Of a DNA stretch of 64,000 nucleotides, positions 39,331-50,968 are shown one piece after another. The stretch is from Xiphophorus maculatus. Lineage: Eukaryota > Chordata > Actinopteri > Cyprinodontiformes > Poeciliidae. Below the pieces are notes generated by a model. That model was not told the DNA's origin and ran no database searches. It saw nothing but the letters and a program-made list of their open reading frames with translations. Every line of letters begins with the position of its first letter. The first letter of the stretch is position 1. The translations under genes and the position numbers were made by a program. Location of the stretch: positions 3,312,572-3,376,571 of the forward strand of contig NC_036448.1 in the NCBI RefSeq assembly GCF_002775205.1, in the 5' to 3' direction.

Positions 39331-40636
39331 TGTTACTGTGACACTGACACTGTGCTTGCAGAACAGAACAATTATTCCTGGTTAAAAAAAACATGCATAA
39401 TTGTGAGGAAACAAGAAAATGACACATGACTTTCAAATGATTTATGGATAAAACTTCTTTGTTTTCACTATCTTCACTATGACACCTCTAAATGGGATCC
39501 AGTTTGGCGAGTGTTCAGATCCTAAATGGAACAGCAGTGAGAAAATGAAAGCAGGGAGATTAAATATTATAGGAGCGGTGCAGATTAATGAACATCACGT
39601 AACGTAAATGAGCACAAGCTAGGCGAAATGCAACAGAAAATGAGTCCAAGCTAGCCTGGCCATTTCCTTCCTGCGTTCGATTCAAATCTCACTTCACCAT
39701 CAAAGCTGTTCAGTCTGTGTTGGTCACACTTCCAAATACTGAATTAACATTAACAGCCGCCATGTTGGAATTGGCTTTTTTCTCGATAAAGCAACACTCG
39801 ATCACCCACGATCATTGCTAATGTCGCTAAAACAAATACACAGGTAACTGCTGTTCCCGTCGCCCTTGCCACAAAAAAGACAAACTGGACCAGTTTGATC
39901 AGAACACCAACTGGCCAGGGGAGTTTTAACAATGTGGACGTACCAATCCAGAGGGAAAATTAGCAATCTAGTTTTGTTCTCTGACTAAACCTGAAAGCGA
40001 CTGGAGTCAGAGTGAGATTACAATCAAGTTTACTTTTCACACAACCCATCAACAAGTTGTTAACTTTGCAGCTACATCTGTTTTCTTCCACTTTGACTCG
40101 ACTCAGTTTTGAGTAGTCACTTCGTATCGACAGCAGGATGAACTCCTGCGTCTCTTTAAAACGCCGGACTCCGACGCTCTCGCTCATCCTGACAGAGGAA
40201 TGCCACCTCTCAATCCACCCAGATCTCAGCTGGCCTGCGACTGTAAACTGTGCGTGCGGTGTTCCACCTGCACGAGGAGGTCAAAGCAGACCTCACAACT
40301 GATGTGCAAAGTGGAAAAATCCGCGGCGTGTTATTGAGTTTCCACCGCTGGCCTTTGTCCACGTTATGACACCTTCGGTGCAAACCGATCCCAGCGGCCG
40401 ACACCGAGATGTCGTGGAAGTCTGTCACCTGCAGGTGTCAAATGTGGAGATGAGACAGCGGGGCCCAAAGCGCCTGATGATGAGTTTCATGTACGCCACT
40501 GGCACCTTTCACGCCTCCCACTCACTGCTTGTTTACCTCCAGGTCAGGTTTCACTTGTGGCTGCGCTTCAGTGAACCCTGTGAAACCAAAGAGAGACCCT
40601 GCAACTCTACCCTCATCCATGTGGCGAGTACGGGGT
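39331..40636. other. gene-free sequence with a weak reverse-strand coding relic
   Basis: On the reverse strand at 39960-40187 a frame begins MSESVGVRRFKETQEFILLS then IRSD, loosely like the Myb/SANT-type proteins of Harbinger transposons. The same frame stays open for about 60 codons after one stop (39750-39932). It is too divergent to assign. Confidence 0.3.
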
Positions 40637-40638
40637 AC

Positions 40639-41150
40639 TCTCATGATTGCTTTTCCTTCTCTCGTTTTGCTTCTTTCCTTTTTCTTTCTATTTTCTTCTG
40701 TCTTTCTTTCCCTCTCTTTCCTTTATCCTTCTTTCTTTCCTTTTGTCTTTGTGTCTCTTTCTCTTTAATTCTTTCTTTCTGCCTTTATTTCATTTTTACT
40801 TCTGTCTCTATCTTTACTTCCTTCAGTCTTTATTTTCTTCTATCTATCTTTCGTGTTTTACTTATCTTTCCTTCCTTTTATCTTTCTTTCCGTCTTTCTT
40901 CCTTCCTTCCTCTTTTTCTTAATTTCTTCCTTCTCTTCTTTCTTTTCCCTTCCTTCATTTCTCCCTCCCTCCCTCCCTCCCTCCCTCCCTTCCTCCCTCC
41001 CTTCCTTGCTTCCTTCCTTCCTTCCTTCCTTCCTTCCTTCCTTCCTTCCTTCCTTCCTTCCTTCCTTCCTTCCTTCCTTCCTTCCTTCCTTCCTTCCTTC
41101 CTTCCTTCCTTCCTTCCTTCCTTCTTCTCTTCCTTCACTCTCTCTCTGCA
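40639..41150. repeat. ~500 bp pyrimidine-rich tract with pure (TTCC)29
   Basis: The + strand is nearly all C/T. Irregular TTTCTT and CTTTCC runs lead into (CCCT)n at 40963-41005 and then pure (TTCC) at 41009-41124. Long frames through it (PSFL repeats, or KEGR repeats on the reverse strand) are artefacts of the tetranucleotide. Confidence 0.95.
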
Positions 41151-41519
41151 TCTTCATTTCTGTGGAACCTCCAGAAAACTTTTCCACGTAAAGCCCAGCA
41201 GCACGTAGCGCACCGTGTCATATTTCACCTGGCGCTCCTTAAACTGGATTTACTGACCCAGTCTATGGGCCGACCTTGAATGGTGGGAATGTGAGCCAGA
41301 GTTGACACAGGCGGAACAGAGAGCACATCATTCAGGACCACAGCGCCGCTGAGCAAAGAGTAATTACAGCTTGTTTACAGCATAATAAACAATCTGCCAA
41401 GTGAGAGAGAGCTCTGCAGCAGGAGGGAGCAGCGGCTACGAGCTTCTTCCTTCTTATTGGCACCTTGGAGCCACAGGGTTGTGAAAACATCAGTTCCCCC
41501 TCACCGATTTCTTTTGTTT
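41151..41519. other. gene-free sequence, nothing recognised
   Basis: A moderately GC-rich stretch after the pyrimidine tract, with no clear coding signal. Confidence 0.4.
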
Positions 41520-41835
41520 TTGCTCTTTTTTTTCATTTTAATCACTCCTAAACGCTTCAGATCATCAAATTAATTTTTACATCAGCCGACGATACTTTGA
41601 GTAAAATACAAAGTGACATTTTCAACATTTAATCTTTTAAGAGAAAACTCATCCAAACCAACCCGGTCCTATGTGAGAATACCGCCGCTGTTAAATCATA
41701 AATTCACTGGGATGAAAAACATTTTTTTGGAAAGCTGAGGGAAATTTTTACAAGCCACATCCAGGCCTGATTATTGTCTAATCTGTGGAACTGAGAAATC
41801 ACCTAAACATGAAGGTGTTTAAAAAAACAAAGTTA
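41520..41835 (+). mobile_element. Tc1-like 5' end relic
   Basis: CGCTTCAGATCATCAAATTA, TACAAGCCACATCCAGGCCT and GATTATTGTCTAATCTG, then GAGAAATCACCTAAACATGA follow the 5' end of a common fish Tc1-like element in order. It stops where the transposase would start. Confidence 0.55.
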
Positions 41836-42149
41836 TCTATCATTCTGGTGGTTACAGCCTTAAAGGAGAACTGAAAAGTGTGTTTAGCCCTTTAACTATC
41901 ACCCCCAAATTGCTTACATTAAGTTCCTTAAGGTCGTCATGGATACAAGGTTGGCTAACATCAGGTAAATCATAAAATAATAATTGCTGTAAAACAAAAT
42001 GAGTCCTCCCACAGCCTGAGAGACGGAGTCCATTGGACTCTGCAAGCTTTTTAAAAACCATGCGTGATTACTAGGGGGTTTTTTGTGTGTGTGTGTCTGT
42101 GTGTGTGGCTTCGGGAACTGACGGTTTGACAGGACAACGCCCTGTTTTC

Positions 42150-42455
42150 CCGCCATTAACCATAAAATTGCGCAAATTTTAATTATGAAAATAAATTTGC
42201 TTAATGGAAACACACCGATTTAAAAAAGAAAACCCAAGGTTTTTGCTTTTGATCTAAGGTGAGGTGGGTTTTTTCTGTCTGTACTGAAATAGATTTTGTA
42301 TTTCGCAAAACGGCGATGGAAACACTTTTTTCGCTTCACGCGAGTCACATGGCTAAGAGAAGATGTCAGGAAGTGGCAGAAGGATGACGGTTTTGCTTTC
42401 GTCGGACGGCCGCAGCTGGCTCCACCGTAGCTCTGACAGCATTTTATGATTCATA
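42150..42455 (+). mobile_element. 'AATGGAAACACAGC' family copy, 5' half
   Basis: ATTAACCATAAAATTGCGCA, TTGCTTAATGGAAACACACC, CGAGTCACATGGCTAAGAGA and CAGCTGGCTCCACCGTAGCT. It then runs directly into a 65-base piece of the TTAA-bounded family (42457-42522). Confidence 0.6.
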
Positions 42456-42519
42456 AAAAGTAACTTGATTGTGCTATGAAATGGCGCCATGTGCCTAGAA
42501 AATACATAATAATGGCCAT

Positions 42520-42850
42520 TTGAAAAATAAAACATGGAAAATGTGGACTGCATTTGTATTCGGCCTTCTTTACTCTGACTCCCACTAATTAAATCCAGTG
42601 CAACCATTTGCCTTCAGATGTTATCTAATTAGTAAACGAGTCCACCTGTGTGTGATTGAATCTGAGTATAAAAGCAGCTGGTCTGTTCCTGGCCTCAGAG
42701 GTTTGTTGAGAACATAAGTAAACAACACTCTGAAACATAGCAGACAGGTCATCAACATTATGCACTACTTTGTGTTGGTCTATCACATAAAACCCCAATC
42801 AAGCAACCATAAAGTTTGCGGTTGTGGCAGATGCGAAAGGTTTCGAGGAT
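42520..42850 (+). mobile_element. internally deleted Tc1-like element
   Basis: Both flanks survive: GCAACCATTTGCCTTCAGAT, GTCCACCTGTGTGTGATTGA, CCTCAGAGGTTTGTTGAGAA from the 5' side, and ATTATGCACTACTTTGTGTT, GGTCTATCACATAAAACCCC from the 3' side. The transposase between them is gone. Confidence 0.6.
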
Positions 42851-45548
42851 GGGAAAGCTGTGGAACAGACTCCGCTCTTCCAAACCACAGCGTTCGAACA
42901 CGGCCCCGCTTTAAATGTTTTTCGGGAAGTTTTTTTTTTTTTTTTTTTGCATGGCTGAGGTTTTCCTGTTTGCTGGAATCCGGGTTCCTCGGAGTGTGGT
43001 TATTTGCCTCGCTCTTCTGGACCTCAATTAAAGTTTATGCAGCGACGCTAAATCATGCGGATGAGATCGCAGTCTTGGCCTTCAGCAATGGCGAACTTGT
43101 CACATTCCACCAAAACAACCCCGAGTGCTGGAGCACACACACGATGAGAAGAGCGAAAGTGATGAAGGAAACAAGAGCGCCGGTTTGTGGTCCGAGTTCG
43201 TCTCCAAAAAGCACAGAACAGAGACGTAGGATCCTTCGCATTTCTGATGGCGAGGCTTACTGAACGGTGATAATACTCGCATGTTTTCACAACTAATTAT
43301 GAAGTCAAAGACAGCAGCTTGTTTGCTTAGCTTGGCAGTGGGAACGGAATGAGGGTAAACGGCTTTGGTTTGGTTCCACTGTGTTCAATTAACACAATGT
43401 GTCTGCCAACCAGAATCCATAAAGCTCAGCAGTAACCATATTAAAGACCCGCTCAGTCATTGGCAATATCTTCAACAAGTTTCTTTCAGTGACTCAATTC
43501 ACTAAGCGAAACACATTATATGGATCAGTTACACACAGACTGATGTTTTCCTTTTGAGTGTTTTTTTTTTCTTTCTGTTAATTAGGCTGATTTTCTGCTT
43601 CCTGCCAATGAAACAAAAAACACAAGAAACTCCCAGTGCAGGTGGAATGGCTGGCTAAAATATTATAACTACTGGACAATATCTCCCATTCTACTCAATG
43701 TGCATTAATATTCTATTCTGTTTTATTAGAAAAAATATTTAATGCCTGGTCAAAGCTACTGTTCTCTAATAAGCCGGTCTCACAGGAAAGTATATTTTAA
43801 TTTATTGAATATGACCGTAAAACCTAATGTAGCAACATTTCCCTTATGTAACTGTTTTTAAAGATGTCAAAATTAAATGCTGAATTTTAGACATAGCATA
43901 CAGGAAAAAAACGACAAATATGCTTCACAATAAAAAAAAAACAATACAATAAATAAAAACAATGAAACAATAACTAAAAAAGAAAAGCAATTACCATATG
44001 AAAACTCTTTAGGGCCTTATTTTCATTTGTGGTTAAAGGTCAAAGAAAAACTTTGAGTTTTTAATCTGACAGATTACTCCATGGTGTGATCGGTGCAGAT
44101 ATATGGAGTTAAGATATTCCAGCCAAAGGTCCATCAAAAACATTAGATTTCTGCATTTCAGAAAGTCTATTCTCATAAAACATGCTGTGAGAATATAATC
44201 AACAACAAATGGTTTAACAATTTCAACACTTTTCTTTTTTTTTAAAGAATTTGATCACTAACTGTACTACACCAGTTCAATTAGCTAATTAGTTAGTTAG
44301 CTAGGTAGTTAGCCATGACTGGTTTGGTCGTCTGGTTTGTAGTTCCATGTTGAAAAGACAAACAAATAGGGCAGGCAATTAATGCATAAAAATGACTCAA
44401 ACTGAGAACAACTTTGATAATAAAAACAATGACTGCCTCTGGGTGAAGAAGTTCACTTAAAGTTGTTGACTTTAGCTTTAGCTGTTAGCATTAGCGCTGC
44501 TGCTAAACCAGTAAATTCTGGAAACAAACATCTGTTCTCACTCTAACACGGAGACTTTCCAAACAACGGGATCCACAGCTGTTTGTGTTCTTGCTTGTTT
44601 GTGTCTGGGTTACTCTGGGCTGCTTCTGCCATTGAGGGCTTTACACATTAGCCAGGTTGAGTTTCAAGTTCCTCATTATGTTCTGCTATCTGTGGATTTA
44701 GCTTAGTTTTTTATGTCAATATCAGTCTTCAGGTTTTTGTTACAAAACCCTCTAGTGTCCAGGTTTGCACCATTGCTTATTTCTGTTTACTAGTCACCAT
44801 CCCTCAGTTTCCTGCTCCGAATCTTCATTTGTCATTTTTGATTACTTAAATGCATTTAATTTGGCGTTTTCTGCCCCTGATGAGCCTCTAAAACGAACCA
44901 CAACACAGCAAGTCTGATGACTCTTGTTAAAGTATACAGTCTTATGAGACTTCTGAGGCGAACGGCATGCGACATTACTGTCAAATAAAAAAATATTCAC
45001 CAGTGGAAAACATTCAAAATAGCCACTAATATTCCCAGGACTTTATGTCCCAGAAGGTTCAACCCCATGTCACAACATGCATCACTCAGACGAGTCACAG
45101 CGTCCATACTGACCTCCTCCCAGGTTCTGCAGACCTCAGAAAGTAACATTTTATGACAGACCAAGTGTGAAATCGACTCATTACAAGTTGAATCAGCCCA
45201 TATGCAGCCTTTTTCACGCATGTCTCCACAAAGGACTGCCATGATCTGTTGCCCTTTGGTTTTCAGTTTTTTGTTACTTTTGCATGTTTTGACATCATTA
45301 GATTTTGGACATTCGATTATTTGATTATGTTCACTGTGTTTTCTTGTGTTTAGCTTCTTAATGTTTCTCCCAAATGGCACTGCTTTCAGAAATATGAATC
45401 ACTGCATTTCAGTAATCATCTTCCCTTGTATTCAAGCCACTCTGTTCAGACTTCCTTTGTCAGATCCTAAGTGTTCCTTACAGGCTACTTTCCTATTTTT
45501 CCTCCTTCCTTCCATGCTCTTGCAGTAGGAAATTGGCTGAGGACACGT
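42851..45548. other. gene-free intergenic sequence
   Basis: A GC-richer patch at 42950-43290 has open frames on both strands, including a hydrophobic reverse-strand stretch (ALVSFITFALLIVCVL), but no family is recognised. 43766-43822 is an end of the 258-552 foldback family. 44275-44310 is a short TTAGCTAA-type repeat. A 127-codon reverse frame at 44997-45380 is not protein-like enough to call. Confidence 0.35.
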
Positions 45549-45812
45549 TGAACTGTTCATCAGCAGAGCTCCGTACAGGAGCTACTTCTGAGAGCAACTC
45601 TGGTAAAAACCTTAAGTGGTTAATAGAGGAGCCATGTTGTGATGACTTCCTCAAGGCGGAGTTTCAGAAAGAGCAGGAGTTTCTTAAAGAGACACAGACC
45701 CAATTTCAAGGCCTTAAATGACAAAGTCAAATTTCTTTTAGGTCATATTTAATTCATGCAGCATTTTTATAAGAACTGAAGGTAACATTGTGACTTGATT
45801 GTGCTGCATTGC
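45549..45812 (+). mobile_element. TTAA-bounded repeat family, 3' fragment
   Basis: Starts within GAACTGTTCATCAGCAGAGC, has GAGGAGCCATGTTGTGATGA and AAAGAGCAGGAGTTTCTTAA, and is cut at TTGATTGTGCTGCATT by a palindrome. Confidence 0.65.
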
Positions 45813-45847
45813 CTAAACCTGCTTTAAAAGCAGGCACAGGCAATGCA
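45805..45847. repeat. 43 bp nested palindrome
   Basis: Outer arms TGCATTGCCT and AGGCAATGCA enclose an inner CCTGCTTT-A-AAAGCAGG hairpin. It sits exactly where the repeat fragment before it ends. Confidence 0.8.
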
Positions 45848-46883
45848 TGGATGGACTTTCTTTCTCCAATATCCCTTCATGTGTCGCCACGGTGACGCAG
45901 TCTTTTTTTTCTTTATGTCTTCCAAGGTGGCCAGTGGGTACTTTTTTGTAACGTCACTGCAAATGCCCTATAATCCCTTAAAACTACAGAGCAGTGTGTG
46001 TCTTCGGTGTGTATTTGATGGCTTCACCATCCTTCAGTTGGAACAAACTGAACAAAGTCTGGAAAATGTTGTGAGTCTCAAAGTTGGGATCTCTCCCATG
46101 CGTCTCCTTAGACTAATGTTGTTCTCTCCTTCTCTCCTTCAGCTCACTAAGCATTTCTGGCCAAGTCAACTCTGTCGACACATTCAGCTTGGAGATCGGC
46201 TTGCCGACGGCCACGGCTAGAAAGCGTATTACATTCCGTGTTTAGTTGCCCCTCCGAATTCTTCCAGTTTTACAAATTTGCCTTGAAAATGTGATTTAAA
46301 AAAAACAAATAGTTATCTGATTATTCTCAGCTGTCCCCTGCATCAGTGTAAACAAGAATGTTGGCATTTTCTTCCAGCTGAACATCCAAACTTCCAAACA
46401 TCAGTTCAGCAAAGATAATTAAAAGCATAACATCTGGTTTCAGAGAGTTAAGCCTCCCCTTCCCCTTCTTTTTTTTTTTTTTTGCCATGTTGCAGCAGCA
46501 TTCCTGAGAGCAAAAGCTCATCTGTGCAACTGTCAGACGAAAACAGAGCCGTGTGTATCTCCTGATCTGGCCTGCAGAGAGGAGCAGCCGAGCGCCGCTG
46601 TCCTGCATGCCACCGTCTCACCGCGTCAAGACGCCCCAAAGTTACCGAGGGTCAGTCCTTCAAAAACCGTCGTGGATTAATGATTGTGTTGCTCTCATCG
46701 TGAACTTCTGCAGAGATAAAGAAGGATTACACTGGGGGGAAAAAATCAAGTCGTAGCCTAATGTGCGCTTTACCAACAGGAGGCTCCTGATTCTGCAGGT
46801 TTCCATTTTCACACTGGCCCTAAAGGTTGAGATGGAGACGCTCCGTCGAGGCGCTTCCGCATCTCAGCGATTGCTGCTGAGTT
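45848..46883. other. gene-free intergenic sequence
   Basis: No recognised coding, RNA or repeat feature, apart from a T-run (46469-46483). Confidence 0.4.
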
Positions 46884-47773
46884 TTAAAAGGGACAGTATG
46901 ATGTCAAATTGACTTTTTTAGCTTTATATAATAATGTTATTACTTCATCATAAACATACCTGGAGTGTTGCTTTGATTCTTTCACGCATGTTTGAGAAAT
47001 CCTTTAATCTCTCCTGGCAACTATTCAACTGTGCAAAACACTTGAGTGAGCCTAGCTCCGCCTCCCCCCATTCAGTTCCTTCAGACTAGCCAGCAGGAAT
47101 TAGCAAACACTTGTTGAAGACTGCGCATATGCAGAGTTCCTTATAGAAGCTATTTCTCAATGAAGTGCTGGTAAAAAGATTAAAGGGTTAATAGAGGAGC
47201 CATGTTGTGATGACTTCCTGAAAGTGGAGTTTCAGTGAGAGCAGGAACTTCTTAAAGAGACAGAGGCCCAATTTCAAGGCGTTAAATTCCTAAGTCAAAT
47301 TTCTTTTAGCATCTTTTAATAACTGAAGTGGTTAGCCCTGTTGCAGCAATAAATCACTTCAACACATGCTAAATTAAAATCAGCTCAATAATTTCCATTT
47401 GCATGATGTATCATTTTTCTCTTTCTACCAAAAACTGGGTGACTAAAGACTTCAGTCTGGTGTTTTTGTTTCAACTCAACCTATTTTTCTGAAGGACAAT
47501 TTGTTTACAGAGACTTCATAGCTCATTCCATTTGTTGTTTCTGTTGTTTTGTTCATTTTTGGATGTTTAAAATGCTTTCCAGTTCCAGCGTTAAATGTTC
47601 ACTACCATTTAAAAATGCTCTCAAAACAACAATATTATCATTTATCGCAATAACGTCTGCAACAATTTATCGTCCATCAAAATTTGCTATCATGACAGGC
47701 TTAAACATGGTTACTTGATTGTACCGTATATTGGCGTTAGGTACCTGGAAAATACATAAAACTGCTTCTTTAA
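46884..47773 (+). mobile_element. TTAA-bounded repeat family, copy 8, split by a nested insertion
   Basis: Left end TTAA then AAGGGACAGTATGATGTC at 46884. The right end ATAAAACTGCTTCT followed by TTAA is at 47773. The body is interrupted near 47337, between AACTGAAGTGG and GGTTACTTGATTGTACC, by about 370 foreign bases. Confidence 0.7.
47337..47707. mobile_element. hAT-like insertion nested in the previous element
   Basis: The left edge reads TTAGCCCTGTTGCAGCAATA. The right edge, on the reverse strand, reads TTTAAGCCTGTCATGATAGC and continues with GGACGATAAATTGTTGCAGA, typical of a fish hAT-type repeat starting TAGGCCTGTCRCGATAA. Target duplication is unclear. Confidence 0.55.
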
Positions 47774-50700
47774 AAAATAGATTTCATTCTTTTATATTTA
47801 GCAAAGCAAACCATGTCATCACCTCAGACTTAGCTCTCTGGTATTGCACAACCGTAGATGTGAGCAGAGGTTACCGAGAGACAACTGTCACGACGACCTC
47901 GGCAAGCTGCCTCAACCTCTCAGAGATGCTCAGTGTGTTGCATAAAACCAGCACACGCTGGACGTTTCTGCTTCACGTTGCAGCGCGGCTCGGGACGTTT
48001 TCCCTCTGGTTATCTGAAGGCAGCAGCTGCTTCTCGCTGAAAACAACACAGTGAAAGCAGCAGGATGTCAGGTACCCAGTAAAAGGAAACCTATAAAAGG
48101 TACAAAGGCATTCAGGTTGATGCAATCGTGAATCGCTTTGTGAAAAAGGAAATCATGCTAATTGTAACCACATCTGTTCCATGCTGAGAAAAAACCCCAA
48201 CAACATTCTTTCTTAGCACTGAGGGCTATTATTTTTAGGAATTGTTCTTTATTTAAAAAAAAAAAACTAAACAAAAAAAAAACGGTTGAGCTTTTTCCTT
48301 AATGTTTTTTTCCATCCATGAGAACATTGTAACTGCAGCCTTGTCCCTCACTTTGTTCTGTTGCTTGGAGACAAAGTCAAATAATGAAGCTCTGTGTGAG
48401 AAAGACCCATCTATTTCAAGCTAAATATAGATGAAAAAACAACTAAGTTAAAATAAAAAGTTTCCGCATATTTCTGTTTTTTACTATAAATCATCAAATT
48501 CTTGAGCATTTTCACCCCCCGTCACGTACACTTCAAATATTAGGAAGGCCATTTAAAGCACCTTGCACTCATAAACATATTACATAAGGTAAAAGATTTC
48601 CGTCCACGGTCGATGATGTGTAAGGAATGTCGTATGTAAAGACGGTTGCAGCTCCTGGAACAGGAACGGCTGGAATGTTGCGTGGCTGTGCTATGTTTGT
48701 CATCATATTTGGCCGGGAGATTTCTCTCTCGTGTATGACGAATGGCCGTGTGAACCTCACACTCCATTACAGATACTGGCCGGTGGAGTCTCTCTCTACA
48801 GCAGTCGCTTCGATGAAAACACAACTGGGCAGAGGTGGAGAAAAAACAAAGAGCGCCCTCTTTCAATTGTGCGCTTTTACACATCAGAACATCCGACTGG
48901 ACTCTGAATCTGTTTACATCCATCATAAATCAGCAGATTGTTGATTGATGTAGGCTATGAATGAAAAAACAATAAAGCTGTAATGGATTACAGTCATTGG
49001 TTTTGTTTAGTGGGCTGAAGTAGTTCAGCCCACAGAGTAGAACAGCCACAGTTCTTCTCTGTGGCCGTCGGTCTTCCGGATCTGCTGTGGAGAAATCTTT
49101 GGAACGTCGCTTCATTGCTTAAACATTCCACTTCCAGCCAAGACTCGGCTCTCACACAGGTGGGTTCATGTTTACAATGCTTTGCGATTGGTTCATGTTC
49201 TGCAAATCAGTCCCAAATTATTACCCCGACACACACACACACACACACACCTCTTCTGAGCCTGTGGTTTGTTTTAAGTACACTATCATGAACTTTTAGC
49301 ATCAAAAAGTCCCTGTAAGAGTATTTATCAGTCGACGCCATGTTACGTCAGCACTTGGATTGTGAACTGACACCTACACAATCCAAGAATACGTTATTCT
49401 AACTATTTAAACTGTTTACAGTTAGTCTAATAAAAGTATTTACAGCCAGCAGCCAGCGCAGATCACCTATCTTCACCCGCATGCAGCTTTGCAGAATCTG
49501 CAGATGTCCGAGGTTTTATTTGTATTTTGGTAAATAACCAGATATTTTTCCCGTGTTATAAGTCAAATAATCTGTAAGTGGAACAAGAACATTTTCATCA
49601 AGATTAAGGAATTATCAACTTAAAACAAGCTCCTATACCCTTGATAAGGCTTTGTGTTTTTGCTGTCTCAGCCTGAGGTGAATTTAATATGACTGGTGGC
49701 TTTCGTCCACTTTTCAGGAATGTGTCTCACCGTGGAAACAGATTTACGATTCCAACCCAGGAACAAGAGCTTCAACAAGGCTATTGCTGACGTCTTCTTT
49801 TAAACTCTCATATGACCTCAAAGGTCACGGTTGGTGTCCTACTAGTCTTTCATTACCTCAACAGGGCAACATTTCTGACCTGAGAGTAAAACCCCAGAAA
49901 TGCAAGTCTGCTCAGATGATTGAGGAAAATCCAAGTTTTGCTGAGTTAAAATATCTCTAGAAGGTTAGAGATATTTTTGCGTCTATCTCCTCAGCTCTGG
50001 ATTCCCGCCTGACTTCCTCTGTGGCATCCTCAGATAACTTTTCCTGATGCTGGCCCCAAGTCATGTCTGCTGAGGAAAACAATATTTCTGTCCTGACTCA
50101 CCACCGTGGGACGAGATAAAGCTCTCAGGCAATCATGAGTTAGTGTATCTAATTCTCCCGTCACATCTTCACATCTGGATTCGATGATGCTCAGCAATGC
50201 CGGTCACAAGACTCTATCATCCACGTCCTCAGATGGCACCCAGACAGCTTCAGAACTTTGTTTGTTTCCCTCCCCACCCACCCCATTCAGTAGGTCCTCT
50301 GACTTTTACAGGCATTAGTCTACTTGATTAGATTTCTGGATTTATTTGAGTCATCTGAGGTTTCCACGGTGTACAACTAGTGAGGAATTAACATCGCGTT
50401 TCCCGGTACTTTGTCAATGAAAGTCAGCTTGAATTGCATTTTCCAGCTCAATGGGTGTAGAGGTTGTGAACAAAAAGGAGACGTTTCATACAAATGAGTC
50501 CCAGTCTCAGAGGAGACGTGTGTCACTCTATACGGTGACACACAAATAAAGGTGTGTTCATTGGCACACAGTGGAGGCGCTCAGGGAGAGGGCACGACAA
50601 ACAAACACCTCCACAATAACATGGAGGAAACACAAGCCCTCTCCTCACAGGCCTTTAATGCTCCTGGTTTTTGTCCTGGGTGATGGGAGGTGTTGCTGAA

Positions 50701-50910
50701 CTCCAGGATGCTGCATCCTCAGTGCACTAAGCAGCGTGATCCTTCCTCCCAGCAGCTGTTAGGCTCCCAACAAGCTCAATAAGTGTTTACATACAAGCTG
50801 GTATTTGCACTGTTCGATTTCCCTGCAAGTATTTATATATCTTTGTTGTTGGCACAGTTTTCATTTTTCATATATTAATAGTTTGTTGTCTTGATCCACA
50901 AATCCACATT
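47774..50910. other. gene-free intergenic sequence
   Basis: A CA tract lies at 49229-49250. The stretch 49650-50760 is free of recognisable repeats. Open frames around 48.5-48.9 kb on both strands overlap and lack recognisable domains. Confidence 0.4.
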
Positions 50911-50915
50911 TTTTA

Positions 50916-50968
50916 CATATATATATATATATATATATATATTCAGGTATATATATATATATATATAT
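50916..50968. repeat. (AT)n microsatellite, interrupted
   Basis: Two AT runs separated by TTCAGG. Confidence 0.9.

Noticed and set aside
40366..41208. 280-codon open frame and reverse KEGR-repeat frames over the pyrimidine tract
   Set aside because: The length comes from TTCC/CTTT simple repeats that lack stop codons; no start context, splice signals or domain.
44997..45380. 127-codon reverse-strand frame
   Set aside because: No recognisable motif, no splice or promoter context, and composition no different from non-coding neighbours.
48540..48944. Overlapping 105-128 codon frames on both strands
   Set aside because: Both strands open at once is typical of chance; neither has a recognisable domain.
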